From Desulfuromonadales bacterium (GTDB lineage: Bacteria > Desulfobacterota > Desulfuromonadia > Desulfuromonadales > BM103): DNA of 64,000 bases. This document shows, piece after piece, positions 43,890-52,650 of this stretch (position 1 is the first letter of the stretch; every line of letters begins with the position of its first letter). The notes beneath the pieces are model-generated. The model worked only from the letters and a program-made list of their open reading frames with translations. It did not search any database and was not told where the DNA came from. The stretch covers positions 1-64,000 of the forward strand of contig JAMONP010000098.1 of assembly GCA_027065695.1 (NCBI GenBank), read 5' to 3'. The position numbers and the translations under genes are program-made.

Positions 43890-44762
43890 CTAGAGCTGCG
43901 CCCTGATCTCTTGCAAGGTTGCACTGTCGACCGTGTAGGTCTCCTTGCAATATTCACAGGTCACCTGGGTATCATCAGTGGCCTCAATGAGCTGGTCAAG
44001 TTCATCGGCACCCAGCATGCGCAACAGACCAAGTGTTTGCTGACGGCTGCAGTGACAGGAAAAAGACAAAGGTGTTGTACCGAGGGTCCGGTACGGAAAA
44101 TCGTGCAAAAGACGTTCAGCGATCGCTGTGGGTGAGAGCCCCTGGCGCAGCAGAGTGGTGGTCGGTGGTAAAGCACTAAGTGCTTCTGTAAGACGGTCAG
44201 CCAGAGTGTCGTCGGTGTCAGGCATTAGCTGTACCAGGAAACCTCCTGCAGCAACGACTTCGCCCTGTGGCCCCAACTCAACACCCAGGGCAACACTTGA
44301 TGGTGTTTGCTCTGAAGTCGTAAAATAGTGCGCCAGGTCCTCGGCAATTTCGCTGCTGACCAGTTGAACCATGCCTCGGTAAGGCTCTTTCAAGCCAAGA
44401 TCCTTGACGACATGCAGAAACCCGGCATGGCCAACGGCTCCAGCAACATCGAAGCGACCATCGCGCGGCGGCAAGTTTGCCAACGGCACTTTAACCGTTG
44501 CCCGCACGTGGCCATGGGTATCAGTTTCCGCCTGAATGCGCTGCAGAGGGCCATTGCCCTCAACTGTCAGACCGATCCTCTGGTCACCTTTGAGCAGGCT
44601 GCCCATTAGTGCGGCGGCTGTTGCCACGCGGCCGACCGCGACCGTAGCGGTCGGGTCGGTCTGTTGACGCTGGCGTACTTCCTCAACCAGTGCGGTGGTT
44701 GTCGCAACGGTGACACGGATGGCACCATCGAGGGTCAGGATACGAATCATATGATCAGTCAT
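43890..44762 (-). CDS. hslO: redox-regulated chaperone Hsp33
   Basis: A 290-residue holdase activated by oxidation. The zinc-binding cysteines lie near the C-terminus as SCHCSR and VTCEYCKE, the CxC-xn-CxxC pattern of Hsp33. The N-terminal core shows ATAALMGSLLKGDQRIGL and GVELGPQGEVVAAGGFLVQ. AAGGAGAGG precedes ATG 44762. It would protect proteins during oxidative or bleach stress, useful to an anaerobe exposed to oxygen. Single gene. Confidence 0.95.
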   Translation of the reverse strand: MTDHMIRILTLDGAIRVTVATTTALVEEVRQRQQTDPTATVAVGRVATAAALMGSLLKGDQRIGLTVEGNGPLQRIQAETDTHGHVRATVKVPLANLPPRDGRFDVAGAVGHAGFLHVVKDLGLKEPYRGMVQLVSSEIAEDLAHYFTTSEQTPSSVALGVELGPQGEVVAAGGFLVQLMPDTDDTLADRLTEALSALPPTTTLLRQGLSPTAIAERLLHDFPYRTLGTTPLSFSCHCSRQQTLGLLRMLGADELDQLIEATDDTQVTCEYCKETYTVDSATLQEIRAQL

Positions 44763-44855
44763 GGGGAGCCTCTCCTTAGGTCGACAGGAATCTTAGCCCA
44801 AAGTCTGGGGATGGTAAAGGATGATACCGCTGATAATGCAAATTGAGAGAAAATC

Positions 44856-46451
44856 ATGTTAGAGAGCATGCCCTGGTTGCCTTGGCTGATGCCGCCCCTG
44901 ATCGGTGCCTTGATCGGCTATGTGACTAATTACATTGCTATCCGCATGCTCTTCAGGCCGTTACGACCCTGGCGCCTGTTCGGTATTCGCCTACCCTTGA
45001 CCCCTGGGATTATCCCCTCCAAGCGTGGCGAACTGGCCCAACGCATGGGTAAAATGGTCGGCTCGCACCTGCTGACAGCCGATGATGTCAGTCAGACTCT
45101 GGAAAAACCTGCCTTTCGTCGTGAGTTGAAGGGGGCGGTCAACGATAAACTCAGGGTGTTTCTCGATCGTGACCTCGGCTCACTGGAGACTCTGGTACCC
45201 GAGAGTTACAAAAAACGTTTTCGTGAACTGGTTACAACGGTGCGTGCAAAAGCAGTCTGTGCGGCAACCGATTACTTGGCCAGTGACGAGTTCGAACGGC
45301 AGTTGCGTGATTTTACCCAGGAGAAAGGCGATGCATTGCTGGCGCGCGATCTGGAAAGTTTTCTGACCCCGGCGCGCTACCAGGGTCTGCAAAACCATCT
45401 CGATACGCGCTTGACCACGGTTTTGCACTCTCCTGAAGTAGCCAGAACTGTAGAACGGTTTGTTGATGAGCGGCTTGAACGCTTGTTACAAAGTGACCAT
45501 TCTCTGCGCGAGATGTTACCAAAAGATCTGGTCGAAGTTCTGCTGCAGCAGCTCGAACGAGAAGTGCCGCCCCTGCTGGAGCGTTTCGGTGGATTGCTCT
45601 ACGATCCCGACTTTCGTAAGCGACTGGTGGCGCGGGTTCATCAGGGAATAGAGGCTTTTCTGGATTCTCTTGGCGGGCTCGCTGGACTGCTGTCAGGCTT
45701 TATCAATCTCGACCAGATTTACAGTCGGATTCCCGAGTTCCTCGACAAAGCTGGCGAGGAGATTTCCCACTGGTTGCGCGAAGAGAAGACCCAGCAGCAG
45801 GTTGCCGTCATGCTGCGGGAACGCCTGGAAGGCTTGCTGGACAAGCCTTTGGGTCAGTTCCTGGAAAAAGCCCCTTATGAGAAAGTTGCTGGGGCCAGGC
45901 GTTACATCAGTGAACGTTCGGTCGAAGCAGTTCAAAGTCGACGGACGACAGATATGCTGCTTGGCTTTGCCGATAATGGCCTGCAACGGATCAAGGATCG
46001 CTCGTTTCGCAGTCTGCTTGATGAGAACCTGCCTGCTGATGGAGTTGACCGGCTGCGGGACGAATTGGGCGACCGGCTGCTCACCCTGGTCAGATCCGCC
46101 GAAGCCTCTGCGGCCATAGATGCGGTGATCAAAGACAAGCTGGAGTTCTGGGTCTTTCAGAAGCCCCTGGGGCGTCTCGCTGAACGCTTGCCTGCTGATG
46201 TCCTTGAGGAACTTGAAGAGGGCCTCTACCGTCATGTCGGTGAGGTCCTGCAGAAGGAAGTGCCACCACTGATCGAAACGCTCAATGTGGCTCGTATGGT
46301 AGAAGAGAAGGTCAACCAGCTGGATATCCTTCAGGTCGAAGATTTACTCATGGGAATCATGAAGGAGCAGTTTAAATATATCAACCTGTTCGGAGCCGTC
46401 CTGGGTTTTCTGATCGGACTGATCAACCTGGCTGTCTGGTGGATGGCTTAA
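44856..46451 (+). CDS. DUF445 family membrane-anchored protein
   Basis: A 531-residue protein with a hydrophobic N-terminal segment (WLMPPLIGALIGYVTNYIAI) and a C-terminal one (LFGAVLGFLIGLINLAVWW), enclosing about 450 residues of charged helices. IGYVTNYIAIRMLFRP and the closing GFLIGLINL are DUF445 hallmarks. Both ends probably sit in the membrane with the helical body on one side. Function is unknown. It is the first gene of a tight three-gene operon with an uncharacterised protein and a DUF815 ATPase. Confidence 0.85.
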   Translation: MLESMPWLPWLMPPLIGALIGYVTNYIAIRMLFRPLRPWRLFGIRLPLTPGIIPSKRGELAQRMGKMVGSHLLTADDVSQTLEKPAFRRELKGAVNDKLRVFLDRDLGSLETLVPESYKKRFRELVTTVRAKAVCAATDYLASDEFERQLRDFTQEKGDALLARDLESFLTPARYQGLQNHLDTRLTTVLHSPEVARTVERFVDERLERLLQSDHSLREMLPKDLVEVLLQQLEREVPPLLERFGGLLYDPDFRKRLVARVHQGIEAFLDSLGGLAGLLSGFINLDQIYSRIPEFLDKAGEEISHWLREEKTQQQVAVMLRERLEGLLDKPLGQFLEKAPYEKVAGARRYISERSVEAVQSRRTTDMLLGFADNGLQRIKDRSFRSLLDENLPADGVDRLRDELGDRLLTLVRSAEASAAIDAVIKDKLEFWVFQKPLGRLAERLPADVLEELEEGLYRHVGEVLQKEVPPLIETLNVARMVEEKVNQLDILQVEDLLMGIMKEQFKYINLFGAVLGFLIGLINLAVWWMA

Positions 46452-46463
46452 CGGAGACTATCA

Positions 46464-47972
46464 ATGAATTCTCGTTTTTACCTCGGTTGGGATCATATTC
46501 GCCGAGCCTGGAGCGGCATCCTCGGCTCAGATGACCTTGACAGCCTGCCCAAGGTGGCTGCCGACCTGCCGCCAGCAGACACCAAACGTGTCCGGTCCCT
46601 CATGGAAGACTGTTTGTCCACCCGTGGTGGCGAGGTTTCTGCACGACAACGTGCCGCGATTCTCGGTGAACTCTATCTGACTTTAAATGAAACGGGCCGC
46701 AGGAACTTTCTTGAGACTCTGGTGGACAGCTTTTGCGTTGATCGACAGCAGGTTAAAACTACGGCACGCAAACTTCTGGAATCAGCAGATGACAAGAGCT
46801 TTCAGCAGACCGCCATGCAGATGCGCGAAGCACTCGTTTCGCCGCAGCAGCGGCTGCTTCGTCAGTTCAATGCCCTGCCTCAGGGGATTAAATTTCTGGT
46901 CGGTTTGCGTGCTGATCTGTTGGCCTATCGCACATCCCAACCGAAACTCTTCGCTCTTGACCGCGACCTGAAGGAGCTATTGGTCTCTTGGTTCGATGTC
47001 GGTTTTCTTGCAATAGAACGAATCACCTGGCAGAGTCCAGCCGCTCTGCTGGAGAAACTGATGGGCTACGAGGCGGTCCACGCTATCAACTCATGGACTG
47101 ACTTGCACAATCGCTTGGAATCTGACCGCCGCTGCTATGCTTTCTTCCACCCCGGCATGTCTGAGGAGCCGTTGATCTTTATTGAAGTCGCTCTGGTTGA
47201 AGGTTTGGCGACAAGCATCCAGGATTTGCTCGATGAAAATGCTCCGTTGATCGCTCCGGAAGAGGCTGATACTGCCATCTTCTACTCGATTTCCAACACC
47301 CAGCAAGGCCTGCAGGGGATCAGCTTCGGGCCGTTCCTGATCAAGCAAGTGGTGACCAGTCTGCGTCAGCAGCTACCGAAACTGAAAACTTTTTCAACCC
47401 TGTCTCCCCTGCCGGGCTTCCGCCGCTGGCTGACGTCCTATTTTGAGGCGGCTATGGACGGAGATGAGCAGGGTCCGATGGAGCAGGCCCTTGTCGAGGC
47501 CGCGAAACTTCTCAAGGTTGACGCAGAAGCAGAAGCTGTCTTCAATGCCCCACAATGGTGGCAGAATCAACAGGCGGCCGACATTCTCAAAGACCCTCTG
47601 CTATCTCTTTGCGCTCGCTATCTGAATGAGCCGCGAGAAAAGGACCAAGCCCCTCTTGATCCGGTCGCCCGCTTTCATCTCGGCAACGGCGCTCGCATCG
47701 AGCGTATCAACTGGCTCGGTGACATCTCCGAGAAGGGGATGCAGGAGTCATGCGGATTGATGGTCAATTATCTTTATCAGCTCAAGGACATTGAGAAGAA
47801 TATAGAGGCCTACGCTACCAACAAGGAGATCGCTGCCGCTGCACGGGTACGCAACCTGCTGCGTGATGATGATGACGAACAGAGCCAGTTGGCTCGTCTG
47901 CGTCGGTTGCTGTCTATTAAGCGAAATAATGGTGCTGCAGATTCGAAACAATCCTCTCGGGAGAAGACATGA
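46464..47972 (+). CDS. 502-residue protein, mostly a malonyl-CoA decarboxylase-like core
   Basis: The sequence from about residue 70 on reads like a malonyl-CoA decarboxylase: GVKFLVxLRADLL-like IKFLVGLRADLLAY, WFDVGFLAIERITWQSPAALLEKL, the block YEAVHAINSWTDLHNRLESD, CYAFFHPGMSEEPLIFIEVAL, TAIFYSISNTQQGLQGISFG, FSTLSPLPGFRRWL and, near the end, FHLGNGARIERINWLGDIS. These include the Ser/His motif region (HPxMPxEPLIFVEVAL and FYSISNCQxGL) of the family. It should convert malonyl-CoA to acetyl-CoA and CO2. ACGGAGA precedes the start, and its stop overlaps the next start (ATGA). Confidence 0.85.
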   Translation: MNSRFYLGWDHIRRAWSGILGSDDLDSLPKVAADLPPADTKRVRSLMEDCLSTRGGEVSARQRAAILGELYLTLNETGRRNFLETLVDSFCVDRQQVKTTARKLLESADDKSFQQTAMQMREALVSPQQRLLRQFNALPQGIKFLVGLRADLLAYRTSQPKLFALDRDLKELLVSWFDVGFLAIERITWQSPAALLEKLMGYEAVHAINSWTDLHNRLESDRRCYAFFHPGMSEEPLIFIEVALVEGLATSIQDLLDENAPLIAPEEADTAIFYSISNTQQGLQGISFGPFLIKQVVTSLRQQLPKLKTFSTLSPLPGFRRWLTSYFEAAMDGDEQGPMEQALVEAAKLLKVDAEAEAVFNAPQWWQNQQAADILKDPLLSLCARYLNEPREKDQAPLDPVARFHLGNGARIERINWLGDISEKGMQESCGLMVNYLYQLKDIEKNIEAYATNKEIAAAARVRNLLRDDDDEQSQLARLRRLLSIKRNNGAADSKQSSREKT

Positions 47973-48862
47973 ACCTGAAACCGGAAGTCGTTGAGCAACT
48001 CGAACGGGTACTCTCAGCGGTAGAACAGTTGTTACCGAAAGCTGCTGAAGCAATCGATTGGACGAAAACTTTGGCCGCCAACTGGAGACGACATTCTTTT
48101 GCCGGTTACCTGGAGCCGATTGAATATATTGAAGATACCCACCTCGACGATCTGGTCGGAATCGAACGCCAGAAACAGGTTCTCGAAAAAAATACACGTC
48201 AGTTCCTGCGTGGCTATCCCGCCAACAATGTCTTGCTCTGGGGTTCGCGCGGTACCGGCAAGTCGTCTGTGGTCCGGGCGTTGCTTAACAAGTACGCAGA
48301 CGAGGGCCTGCGAATTGTCCAGGTAGACAAGAACGACCTTGATTACTTGTCAGACATTTTTGCGCAGATCGGCAAACAGCCTTATCGTTACATTATCCTC
48401 TGCGATGATCTCTCCTTCGAGCCAGGTGATCCTGGCTACAAAATTCTTAAAAGTGTTCTCGATGGCTCAGTTTATGCCTCACCGAAGAATGTGTTGATCT
48501 ATGTGACCTCCAACCGGCGTCATCTGCTCCCGGAGTTTCATACCGACAATCTCGGCGCAAAAATGGTCCATAACGAGATCCATCATGGTGAAGCGGTTGA
48601 GGAGAAAATTTCCCTTTCGGATCGCTTCGGCCTCTGGGTTTCGTTCTATGTTTTCAAACAGGATCTTTATCTGGAGATTGTGCAGAAAACCATCGCCAGA
48701 CTCTGTGTCGAGAACCAGAAAGAACCGCAATGGGATGAAGATCTGGCCAAAGCCGCCATCAAGTGGTCTCACGAAAAGAGCAAACGCTGTGGGCGCACTG
48801 CATTGCAGTTTGCGCGGCATTGGTTGGGGCAGTATTTGCTGGAGAGAGAGGAACACCAATAG
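47969..48862 (+). CDS. DUF815 AAA ATPase
   Basis: A 297-residue ATPase with Walker A WGSRGTGKSS, Walker B YIILCDDLSFE and the sensor ILIYVTSNRRHLLPE, plus the opening LVGIERQKQVLEKNT. These are the DUF815 features. Proteins of this family occur widely in proteobacteria with no assigned role. Start overlaps the decarboxylase-like gene by four bases, so translation is coupled. No nuclease or protease domain is attached. Confidence 0.88.
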   Translation: MNLKPEVVEQLERVLSAVEQLLPKAAEAIDWTKTLAANWRRHSFAGYLEPIEYIEDTHLDDLVGIERQKQVLEKNTRQFLRGYPANNVLLWGSRGTGKSSVVRALLNKYADEGLRIVQVDKNDLDYLSDIFAQIGKQPYRYIILCDDLSFEPGDPGYKILKSVLDGSVYASPKNVLIYVTSNRRHLLPEFHTDNLGAKMVHNEIHHGEAVEEKISLSDRFGLWVSFYVFKQDLYLEIVQKTIARLCVENQKEPQWDEDLAKAAIKWSHEKSKRCGRTALQFARHWLGQYLLEREEHQ

Positions 48863-48898
48863 GAGGGAACAGTTTCATTTGCCGGTTGAATGTCAACA

Positions 48899-48909
48899 AG
48901 TCAAGCCTG
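48899..48909 (+). repeat. RAYT-associated repeat fragment at the mazE breakpoint
   Basis: AGTCAAGCCTG is identical to the first 11 bases of the 13-bp repeat arm at 274-286. It lies 12 bp before the point where the MazE-like reading begins. Confidence 0.5.
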
Positions 48910-48921
48910 GTACCTTTTTTA

Positions 48922-48984
48922 ACTCCGGAAAACCAACAGTCTGAAGTTAAGACCGGGGATCCCACAGGCAAGGAGGCCTGGTAG
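48922..48984 (+). pseudogene. C-terminal remnant of the MazE antitoxin
   Basis: The last 20 codons before mazF read TPENQ ... TGDPTGKEAW, the toxin-binding tail typical of MazE/ChpBI antitoxins. The stop TAG at 48982-48984 is directly followed by the mazF start, as in intact pairs. Upstream the frame runs into unrelated sequence and the repeat fragment, so the DNA-binding N-terminal domain is deleted. The open frame reaches back to 48763 but that part is shadow of the ATPase gene. Confidence 0.7.
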
Positions 48985-49314
48985 ATGGCTTATGCACCGG
49001 ATCGGGGGGATGTGGTGTGGTTACAGTGCAATCCACAAGCGGGACATGAGCAGGCAGGGCACCGCCTGGCTTTGGTTCTTTCACCAAAACGATACAATAA
49101 AATCACCCATCTGATGCTTTGCTGCCCTCTGACAACTTCAATCAAAGGCTATCCGCTTGAGGTGGCAACTAAGATCAGCGGCAAGGACGGAGTTGTCCTC
49201 GCAGATCAAGTCAAGAGTCTCGACTGGGTCGCCCGTAAAGCCAAAAAAGAGGGGTGCGTGGAACAGTCTGTTCTGGATGAGACCCTTGCCAAGGTTGAGG
49301 CTTTGCTCTGGTAG
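48985..49314 (+). CDS. mazF: MazF-type endoribonuclease toxin
   Basis: A 109-residue PemK/MazF toxin that cuts mRNA at short sequences. The features are APDRGDVVWLQCNPQAGHEQ with the catalytic arginine region, HRLALVLSPKRYN, CCPLTTSIKGYP and VVLADQVKSLDW. AAGGAGG at 48970-48976 lies in the mazE tail. All core motifs are present, so it may be active, yet its antitoxin is reduced to a tail here. It should be tolerated only if a MazE elsewhere covers it, or if the promoter was lost with mazE. Confidence 0.9.
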   Translation: MAYAPDRGDVVWLQCNPQAGHEQAGHRLALVLSPKRYNKITHLMLCCPLTTSIKGYPLEVATKISGKDGVVLADQVKSLDWVARKAKKEGCVEQSVLDETLAKVEALLW

Positions 49315-49446
49315 ACAAGTACGAACAAGAGGTGTCACACCTTTTGCTGGAAGGCCTTTCCCTGTTAGCGTTAATGGCGATCAGCTACTTGATCATGTGA
49401 TTTGATTATCAGTTTCTAGTGTTCACGCTGGCCTAAAGAAACTCAA

Positions 49447-50625
49447 TCAGACCTCGAAAAGCTTTCTCTCGGTAACGGATAGGACTTCACATCCGTTCTC
49501 TTTGATGAGAACCATGTCCTCCAGCTTGACCGCTCCATGAGACGGATGGGTAAGGTGTAACTCAATGGTGATGACGAACCCATCCTGAAGGGGAAACTCA
49601 GAATTGTGGAAAAGGATTGGGGCTTCGTTTGCGTCAAGACCGATGCCGTGACCCACGAAATTGCCCTTTCTCGGGGCTAGCCCTAGAAAAAGGTCTTCAA
49701 CGTCTAAGGCGCACGCCGCTGAATGGGCTGCAGCAAAGACCTCTCGGCATTGGACCCCACTTTTGAGAATATTGATTGTCGTGTCCGAAATTTCCTTCAG
49801 CCGATTGAATAAATCAACAATATTTGGGTCAGCTTGACCTAGGATGTAGGTTCGCGTTTCATCACAATGATATCCGTGGTGGCATGTCGGGATGTCGACG
49901 ATGACTAGATCTCCCTTGTTGATCTGGCGCCGTGAAGGCCCGGCGGGGACGGCAGGACTGAGCCCGACACCAGTTACCGTATTTGCAAATCCACTCACCT
50001 GCAGCAGGTTTTCGCCTGAAGAAAGTGGGCCATGACTGATATGGAAATCAAAGTTGCGCATAGACAGGATGCCCTCATGTCCAGCCTTTCGGTGCGCATA
50101 TTCGACCTCTGCGGCGAGGTCGAGTTCCGACATCCCGCTCGTGAGCGTTTCGAGGATTCTTTTGTGGCCAGCGTTCATGATTGCGCTCGCGGTCCGAATG
50201 TATGCAACCTCATCGTCATCTTTGACCATACGCTGGCTCAGCACCATTTGCGCTATATTGATTGGTTCGAAACTTGAGAATGTCTTGGCAATCTTCAGAA
50301 AAAGCTCTGCCGGTAATACGTCCATTTCAAGACCAAGCCGTCCTTTAGCTACGCCTAGATTCTTTAGGCTCTCAGCGGCCTCACGAAAACTCCCACCGGG
50401 GATAAGCTTATCTGCGGGAAGCCATGTTTCGCGCTCTACAAAATCCAGCGCGCGGCGTACGATCAGAAAGAAGGAGTTCGGGGTCACAACCAAAATGCTA
50501 GGTTGGGCAGTGCCTGTGTAGTAGAAAATATCCCTGGAGAGGACGAGGATGGCGGCATCAATGTTCTCAGTTTGTAACTCATGTTGAAACATAGCGATTC
50601 TGGCGAGCTTAGGACTATTGGACAT
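49447..50625 (-). CDS. M24 family metallopeptidase (Xaa-Pro peptidase-like)
   Basis: Start set at ATG 50625 behind AAGGAGA; frames starting further up have no site. The 392-residue product has an N-terminal creatinase-like domain and a pita-bread domain with metal ligands in VIVDIPTCHHGYHCDETRTY, VGHGIGLDANEAP, ITIELHL and VKLEDMVLI (Asp, Asp, His, Glu, Glu). It probably removes N-terminal residues before proline or acts on a related amide such as creatine. It stands beside broken toxin-antitoxin genes and may have arrived with them. Confidence 0.88.
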   Translation of the reverse strand: MSNSPKLARIAMFQHELQTENIDAAILVLSRDIFYYTGTAQPSILVVTPNSFFLIVRRALDFVERETWLPADKLIPGGSFREAAESLKNLGVAKGRLGLEMDVLPAELFLKIAKTFSSFEPINIAQMVLSQRMVKDDDEVAYIRTASAIMNAGHKRILETLTSGMSELDLAAEVEYAHRKAGHEGILSMRNFDFHISHGPLSSGENLLQVSGFANTVTGVGLSPAVPAGPSRRQINKGDLVIVDIPTCHHGYHCDETRTYILGQADPNIVDLFNRLKEISDTTINILKSGVQCREVFAAAHSAACALDVEDLFLGLAPRKGNFVGHGIGLDANEAPILFHNSEFPLQDGFVITIELHLTHPSHGAVKLEDMVLIKENGCEVLSVTERKLFEV

Positions 50626-50659
50626 TTTGCTCTCCTTCTTCCGTGAGGGCTGCTTGGTA

Positions 50660-50948
50660 TCACGAGTCTGGTAGCTCATTTCGGCGATTCTCTTCAGCAT
50701 GAGCCAACAGGGAATACAGCTCATCATGAACCGCTCTTGCAGAATAATACTCCCCCTATTTGCAGTGCCTCATCTTTTGAGGCCAAACCCCTAGCGATAA
50801 ATTCTTGCTGTACTTTACGGTACAGAATACCTGCCCGTAATGATGCTTCCATAAAGCTGGAGAGAGTTTCCCCTTCACGTAAAACATTTTCTGCGGCCTT
50901 ACGCAGACCAGGCTCAACTCTTAAGAATGAAATTGTGGATGATTTCAT
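50660..50948 (-). pseudogene. ribbon-helix-helix antitoxin (YlcI/YnfO-like) with a frameshift
   Basis: ATG 50948 gives MKSSTISFLRVEPGLRKAAE, a ribbon-helix-helix start, and EFIARGLASKDEAL, a motif common in the YlcI/YnfO type antitoxins. The frame ends VLFCKSGS at 50724. Dropping one base in GTATTATTC near 50745 continues it as YSARAVHDELYSLLAHAEE and on to a stop at 50660-50662, the expected toxin-binding tail. So a +1 insertion truncates the protein. The parE-type toxin that should follow is not found; only MSYQTRD at 50679 could be its start. Confidence 0.55.
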
Positions 50949-51108
50949 GTCGCATATCCATGCGCCGCAATTTATCCTAGCAGGAAGGCCAGCTGCAGAC
51001 AATGCTAGATATCAATCTATTCATCTTTAAGCGCTACAGTCATGTATTGTTCTTTATATTTACGCTGTTACAATGTAATTATCTATTCATAATCTATTCG
51101 GAAAGGCT

Positions 51109-52470
51109 ATGAATCTAACAAAAGAACAACATAAAGCCAGGCTCCTTGCTCTTTTAGCAAGTGGTGCAAAAACTTCTCCGCAGTTACAACAGGCCCTGGC
51201 TGTCAGCCAGCCCACTGTCTATCGCCTGCTGGGGTCACTTTCCAGACAGGTTGTCACCCTGGGTCGTGCTAGAGCAACATGTTACGCCATCTCTCGAAAT
51301 GTAAGAGGGGTTGGAAGTATTTTTCCAATCTACAAGGTGACTGAGGCAGGAGATGTACGCCAATTTGGCAGCTTGACAGCTTTACAGGGTGGACAATATT
51401 GGTGGGAGCCAAAGGGTCAAACCGGGGAGATCTTTGATCATCTTCCCTGGTTTATCCAAGACATGCGCCCCGATGGCTTTATGGGGAGAACCTTTGCTCA
51501 CTCCATAAGTGCCGAACTTGGAATCCCGGAAAGACTCAAAGACTGGAATGATGACCACGTTTTGATTGCCTTGGCCCATCGCGGTGAAGATTGCATGGGC
51601 AACCTGATTCTTGGCGAAGAATCGCTTGAGCGTTATTTACAGGGAGCTCGCCAAACAGTTGGGGCTATAAACAGTAGTGAGCGGGTAGCAACCTACCCCG
51701 ACCTTGTCCGAGAGGCTATGGCTGGAGATCCACCAGGGTCATTGGTCGGAGGAGAGCAGCCCAAGTTTGCAGCACTGGTTATAGAGGATGAGGAGCTCAG
51801 GCATGTCCTCGTCAAGTTCTCACCCTCGACCCAATTCGCGAGCGGCAGGAGGTGGGCTGATTTACTTATTTGCGAACAAATTGCTTTGCAGATCATCGCG
51901 GAGCGTGGGATAGGTGCAGCAAAGAGCGAAATCATTGAGAGCAATGATCGTGTCATGCTCGAAGTTACTCGCTTTGATCGTTGTAGCCAACTTGGCCGCT
52001 TGCCTATGATTTCACTGGAAGCTGTTGACAATGAGTATTTTGGGGAACTCGACAATTGGATCGCGGCAGCAGCGCGACTAGAGAGCAGCGGCAGGCTCGC
52101 TGCTGACGACGCAAACAGGCTTAGATGGCTAGTTGTGTTTGGCAATCTAACCGCTAATACAGATCAGCATTTCGGCAACATTTCATTACTTATAGATAAT
52201 GCTGGAAGGTCCTTTACTCTTGCACCTGCCTATGATGTGCCGCCGATGCTTTATAGACCACAAGAGACTGAGGTCCCCGAGCGTACCTTCAACCCCAAGC
52301 CGCCACAAGCTGTAGCCTTGGAGCAATGGCATGACGCACAGCAATGGGCGGTTCGTTTTTGGCGTGCAGCAGCAGAGGACCAACGAATTTCAAGAGGGTT
52401 CAGGAGTATTTGTGAGCAGAACCTCAAAACTGTTCAAGGGCTTTTGGACGGCCCACAACTTCTTGAGTAG
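51109..52470 (+). CDS. HipA family kinase (YjjJ-like)
   Basis: A 453-residue protein with an N-terminal winged-helix domain (about 1-60, QLQQALAVSQPTVYRLLGSL) fused to a HipA kinase body. The phosphate loop is GGEQPKFAAL, the catalytic region NLTANTDQHFGNISLL with Asp and Asn, and the magnesium motif LAPAYDVPPML. HipA proteins phosphorylate tRNA synthetases; the YjjJ branch carries its own DNA-binding domain and has no separate HipB. No hipB is beside this gene, in agreement with that form. Confidence 0.85.
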   Translation: MNLTKEQHKARLLALLASGAKTSPQLQQALAVSQPTVYRLLGSLSRQVVTLGRARATCYAISRNVRGVGSIFPIYKVTEAGDVRQFGSLTALQGGQYWWEPKGQTGEIFDHLPWFIQDMRPDGFMGRTFAHSISAELGIPERLKDWNDDHVLIALAHRGEDCMGNLILGEESLERYLQGARQTVGAINSSERVATYPDLVREAMAGDPPGSLVGGEQPKFAALVIEDEELRHVLVKFSPSTQFASGRRWADLLICEQIALQIIAERGIGAAKSEIIESNDRVMLEVTRFDRCSQLGRLPMISLEAVDNEYFGELDNWIAAAARLESSGRLAADDANRLRWLVVFGNLTANTDQHFGNISLLIDNAGRSFTLAPAYDVPPMLYRPQETEVPERTFNPKPPQAVALEQWHDAQQWAVRFWRAAAEDQRISRGFRSICEQNLKTVQGLLDGPQLLE

Positions 52471-52650
52471 TCGCTTATTGCTGAGATCAACACTTATGAA
52501 AAACGAGACGGCAGATGATCGTCTGAGGTCCATCTGGCTGAAGCCATCCCGTATCGGGAGCGGGATTGCAAGACGCAATGAACCCCCAGATGTTCGCAAA
52601 CATCCCCTGTTCTGCTTGGTCGTCTCTGTTAATTGTGATATTTTGCCCCC

